Positions 61,271 through 64,000 of a DNA stretch of 64,000 bases are shown here, piece by piece. Position numbers and translations under genes: made by a program. Position 1 is the first letter of the stretch. Each line of letters begins with the position of its first letter. The notes under the pieces were generated by a model. The model saw only the letters and a program-made list of their open reading frames with translations, made no database searches and was not told where the DNA came from. The stretch is from Arthrobacter sp. ZGTC131. Lineage in GTDB: Bacteria > Actinomycetota > Actinomycetes > Actinomycetales > Micrococcaceae. Location of the stretch: contig NZ_PJIK01000017.1 of NCBI RefSeq assembly GCF_002929275.1, forward strand, positions 39,295 to 103,294. Reading direction: 5' to 3'.

Positions 61271-62014
61271 TTATTGGGTGGCGGGGACATCCGCTCCGAC
61301 CAGTGGCCAGCCTATGACGGTCTTGGGCCGGGGCGTGGCGTAAGTCCGGACCTTGGACGTGGAGAGCCGCATCCGGACGAGCGATTCCGCAATGGTCACC
61401 GCGGCCGCCACGCCGTCCACCACGGGAACTCCAGCCCGCTGCCGGATCTGTTCGTCGAGGCCCGCCATGCCGCCGCAGCCCAGGACGATCACCTCGGCCT
61501 TGTCCTCGCGGACGGCAAGCAGCGCCTGTTCGATGATGGCCTCGACGGCGCGCTCGGGCTCCTCCTCCAACTCCAGGACGGCCATGCCGCTGGCCCGCAC
61601 CGACGCGCACCTGGCATCGAGGCCGGCCAGCTTCAGCCGGTCCTCGATGAGCGGCACCGCGCGGTCAAGGGTGGTGACCACGGAGTACTTGTGGCCCAGG
61701 AACATCGCAGTGCTGGCAGCGGCCTCGGTGATGTCGACGACGGGCACGTCCAGCAGCTCCTGGAGCCCTTCCCGGCCATGTTCGCCGTAGCCGGCCTGGA
61801 TGACGGCGTCGAACGGCTCAGGGTAGCTGACTACGCGGTCCATCACGGCGATCGCGGCGAGGTAGCTTTCAAAATTGCCCTCGCAGGAATCCGCGCCGAA
61901 CCGCGGAGTGAGCCCGACGACCTCGGTGCCGGGCGCCGCGATCCTGCGGGCCTGCTCGGCGATGGAATCCGTCATGGACCGGGTGGTGTTGACGTTGGCG
62001 ACGAGAATGCGCAT
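61271..62014 (-). CDS. Asp/Glu/hydantoin racemase superfamily protein lacking the first cysteine
   Basis: 247 residues. The fold is clear: [20 protein letters not shown] at the N-terminus and [12 protein letters not shown] with Cys180. At the position of the first catalytic Cys (AACFGDPG in hydantoin racemases) the sequence is QAGYGEHG, with Gly75. Arylmalonate decarboxylase has the same Gly/Cys pair, so this protein may be a decarboxylase or another cofactor-free enzyme rather than a racemase. It lies 30 bp downstream of an NCS1 permease gene, so its substrate is probably imported by that permease. Confidence 0.88.
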   Translation of the reverse strand: MRILVANVNTTRSMTDSIAEQARRIAAPGTEVVGLTPRFGADSCEGNFESYLAAIAVMDRVVSYPEPFDAVIQAGYGEHGREGLQELLDVPVVDITEAAASTAMFLGHKYSVVTTLDRAVPLIEDRLKLAGLDARCASVRASGMAVLELEEEPERAVEAIIEQALLAVREDKAEVIVLGCGGMAGLDEQIRQRAGVPVVDGVAAAVTIAESLVRMRLSTSKVRTYATPRPKTVIGWPLVGADVPATQ

Positions 62015-62044
62015 GGAGTCCTCTTGGATTGCGTGGGTGGCGGG

Positions 62045-63613
62045 TCAGTGGGTGCTGGCGACGGCGATGGACTCGCCGTCGACGTCCTCGAACTGCTGCT
62101 TGCGGTCGGCGATCAGGTAGTACGTCAGGGCGCCGATCCCCGCGCCGAAGAACCAGGCAAACGGGGCCGCCGCTTCGAGGGCCGGCACAAAGGCGATGAG
62201 GATGGCGACGGCGGAGGCTGGCAGGAGCGCGATGATCGCCTTGGGATTCACGCCCTTCTTGTAGAAATACGCACCGCCGGGGTGCTCGCTGTACAGCTCG
62301 GGGACGTTGACCCTGCCGCGGCGGAGCAACCAGTAATCGGCCATGACCACGCCGAACAGGGGGCCGAGCAGGGCCCCGAGTCCGCCGAGGAAGTACACGA
62401 TCACCAGCGGATTGTTGTAGAGGTTCCACGGCAGGATGACCAGGCCGATGGTGCCGCTGACCCAGGCGGCCTTGCGGAAGTCCAGATGCTTGGGGAAGAG
62501 GTTGGTCAGCGCGTAGACCGGGGCGACGAAGTTGGCCATCAGGTTCACGGCGATGGTCAGGATGAGGATCGCGAGGCAGGCCAGCACCAGGAAGAGCGTG
62601 CTGGGAATGCTCTCGACGATGTCCGAGGGCGTTTCGATGATGGTGCCGTTGATCTTGTACTGCCCGCCGGCCAGGACCACCACGATGGCGCCGAACAGGA
62701 GCATGTTGATCGGGATGCCCCAGAAGTTTCCGCGGACAATGGACTTCTTGGAGACGGCGGATCGGGTGAAGTCGCAGAAGTTGAGGACGAAGGTGCCGTA
62801 GATGGACACCCAGAGGGCGCCGCCGGCGAAGATGGTCCGCCACATGTCGCCGCCTTCAAGCCCACGGATGCCGGTCCACTGAATGGCGCCGCGGGCCTCG
62901 ATGAAGACCCAGACGGCCAGCAGGACCATGGTCAGCAGGATGATGGGACCGGCGAATGCCTCGTATTTGCGGATCATCTCCATGCCGAAGCTGACGATCA
63001 CCAGCTGCACGATCCACAGCGCCACGAACGCGATCCAGCCCAGCGTGGACAGGCCGAGGATGGAGTTGGTGTCCAGCTCGCGCAGTGATGGGACCATGGC
63101 CACGAGCATCACCCGGAGCACCACCGAGGCCAGGAAGGTCTGGATGCCGAACCATGCCACGGCCACCGCGCCGCGCAGCAGGCTCGCCAGCTGGGCGCCG
63201 CGGATGCCGAAGCTGATCCGGCTCATGACGGGAAAAGGAACGCCGGTTTTCTGGCCCATGAAGCCGGAAAAGCTGAGCAGCGCGAAGAGAAGGACTGCGC
63301 CGATGGCCAGGGCCATGAGGATCTGCCAGCCGCCGAGGCCGAGGGAAAAGAGTCCGACGGCGAAAGCGTAGTTGCCGAGGCTGTGGACGTCGTTCGCCCA
63401 CAGGGTGAAGATGCTGTAGCCGGTCCACCGGCGGCCGTGCCGCTTGGTGGGAGCGAGGTCGGCGTTGTAGAGGCTGGGGCTGATGTCGCGGCCGGAGACG
63501 GCGCTGGCCGCCTCGCAGAGGGCGTCAACGCCCGTGGCAGGATGGACCGGCCGGCCCGACAACGCTGTCGGGGCGGGAGCCGTTTCGACGCCGACTGATG
63601 GGGTCGTCTGCAT
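62045..63613 (-). CDS. NCS1 family nucleobase/hydantoin:cation symporter
   Basis: 522 residues with about twelve membrane helices. The NCS1 start is clear (PTKRHGRRWTGYSIFTLWAN), as are PVMSRISFGIRGAQLASLLR and NFCDFTRSAV. Related proteins carry hydantoins (Mhp1), allantoin, uracil or cytosine. The downstream racemase-like gene favours a hydantoin- or ureide-like substrate. First gene of the NCS1-racemase-SDR operon. Confidence 0.93.
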   Translation of the reverse strand: MQTTPSVGVETAPAPTALSGRPVHPATGVDALCEAASAVSGRDISPSLYNADLAPTKRHGRRWTGYSIFTLWANDVHSLGNYAFAVGLFSLGLGGWQILMALAIGAVLLFALLSFSGFMGQKTGVPFPVMSRISFGIRGAQLASLLRGAVAVAWFGIQTFLASVVLRVMLVAMVPSLRELDTNSILGLSTLGWIAFVALWIVQLVIVSFGMEMIRKYEAFAGPIILLTMVLLAVWVFIEARGAIQWTGIRGLEGGDMWRTIFAGGALWVSIYGTFVLNFCDFTRSAVSKKSIVRGNFWGIPINMLLFGAIVVVLAGGQYKINGTIIETPSDIVESIPSTLFLVLACLAILILTIAVNLMANFVAPVYALTNLFPKHLDFRKAAWVSGTIGLVILPWNLYNNPLVIVYFLGGLGALLGPLFGVVMADYWLLRRGRVNVPELYSEHPGGAYFYKKGVNPKAIIALLPASAVAILIAFVPALEAAAPFAWFFGAGIGALTYYLIADRKQQFEDVDGESIAVASTH

Positions 63614-63674
63614 CTGGATCTCCAGTTCTGAAGGGAAGGGTGGGGCGGAAAGTCGATGTTTCCGTAAGTACCAA

Positions 63675-63689
63675 TTCCGCTTAGCGGAA
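63675..63689. promoter_or_regulatory. Perfect TTCCGC-TTA-GCGGAA operator before the NCS1 operon
   Basis: A perfect 15-bp odd palindrome located 62 bp before the NCS1 start. A further half-like TTCCGT lies 16 bases away at about 63659. The same half-sites occur before dctA. Confidence 0.7.
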
Positions 63690-63866
63690 ACTAGGTTTTG
63701 AAGAGTGGAATTACCCTATGACCTGGATCACCCCACCGTCAAGGCTGCTCCGCCTCGCCTGGCGGTCACAATCGGCACGAGGCCGCCATGAAGCCCTGAT
63801 TCGAGCCCAACCCGGCGGCCCGCCTTGACCCGCTCCTCCTCCGCTGCCTAATCTCGAACAGCAAGA

Positions 63867-63891
63867 ATGTTTTCTCACAATATGAAAACAT
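63867..63891. promoter_or_regulatory. Inverted repeat in the aceE promoter region
   Basis: ATGTTTTC (63867-63874) and GAAAACAT (63884-63891) are perfectly inverted with a nine-base AT-rich spacer, 34 bp before the aceE start. A possible operator. Confidence 0.55.
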
Positions 63892-63924
63892 GAGCCCAAC
63901 ATTCAAAGATGAAACGAGGCTGCC

Positions 63925-64000
63925 GTGGCTGCAGGAGAAGATACCTCCCATATCCTCAGCGGGTTGACTAACCAGCTGCCTGATCGTGATCCGGAAGAGA
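63925..64000 (+). CDS. aceE: Pyruvate dehydrogenase E1 component (3' partial)
   Basis: The first 25 residues of a gene running off the right edge: VAAGEDTSHILSGLTNQLPD then RDPEE. This matches the N-terminus of the actinobacterial homodimeric AceE, in which a D/R-D-P-E-E-T segment follows a short leader. It starts with GTG at 63925, with GAGG six bases upstream. It decarboxylates pyruvate in the pyruvate dehydrogenase complex. The identification rests on a short segment. Confidence 0.8.
   Translation, partial: MAAGEDTSHILSGLTNQLPDRDPEE

Larger units (their letters stand above)
63614..63924. other. 311-bp divergent region between the NCS1 gene and aceE
   Basis: Holds both promoters. It includes the palindrome at 63675, an 8-bp inverted repeat at 63867 and an AT-rich stretch near 63860-63890 in otherwise GC-rich DNA. 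No small gene is supported. Confidence 0.6.

Noticed and set aside
61187-63088. Long plus-strand open frame of 633 codons opposite the racemase and NCS1 genes
   Set aside because: Its composition (His/Gln/Gly/Asp-rich, no folded-domain pattern) is that of the reverse complement of GC-rich coding DNA, and it overlaps two convincing genes.

Overview
This window looks like chromosome from a high-GC actinobacterium of the Micrococcaceae, most likely Arthrobacter or Pseudarthrobacter. The evidence is the GC-rich third codon positions, frequent GTG/TTG starts, ATGA stop-start overlaps, and a gene order recalling the Mycobacterium tuberculosis Rv3649-Rv3683 neighbourhood: DUF1998 helicase, Tad-like pilus genes, CoA pyrophosphatase, nth, acs, marP, crp/glxR, ridA, DUF4177, bifunctional PBP, metallophosphoesterase. 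The genus is inferred; no database search was run.

Layout. 1-7919: a DEAH/DUF1998 helicase cut by the left edge, converging on a compact seven-gene Tad pilus operon. 8136-15899: housekeeping genes (family A DNA polymerase, DUF1508, CoA pyrophosphatase, endonuclease III, an Ala-rich membrane protein, acetyl-CoA synthetase). 16119-28246: two carbohydrate uptake cassettes, neither with its own ATPase. The first ends in a DeoR-type regulator. The second is divergent from a Gfo/Idh oxidoreductase-LacI pair and ends in a GH36 alpha-galactosidase. 28385-41091: aroQ, DUF2332, the MarP-type protease, a Crp/GlxR regulator, NUDIX-RidA-DUF4177, a penicillin-binding protein, a metallophosphoesterase and a heterodimeric ABC exporter. 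41475-44476: an accessory patch with two unknown proteins, a zinc alcohol dehydrogenase and a DUF2243 protein, followed by tRNA-Pro(CGG).

45215-46793 holds the most unusual element. A 61-residue secreted peptide precursor ends in two copies of IGNWPDPM. It is divergent from an XRE-TPR regulator with the architecture of RRNPP peptide-pheromone receptors. Both genes share a 130-bp intergenic region rich in inverted repeats. I propose it as a candidate peptide signalling system in an actinobacterium.

46873-51981: purC and purD, a membrane-anchored sulfite-oxidase-fold molybdoprotein, and an asparaginase. 52073-57864: an exopolysaccharide operon on the minus strand (HAS-like family 2 glycosyltransferase, two membrane-anchored beta-helix proteins, nucleotide-sugar dehydrogenase), probably making a uronic-acid-containing polymer. 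58262-63613: an SCP2-like protein, a DctA-type symporter, and an SDR-racemase-NCS1 permease set preceded by TTCCGC/GCGGAA operator-like sites. The right edge cuts the start of aceE.

No insertion sequence, phage gene, CRISPR array or rRNA was seen. Start sites were chosen by ribosome-binding sites, overlaps and family length and are predictions.
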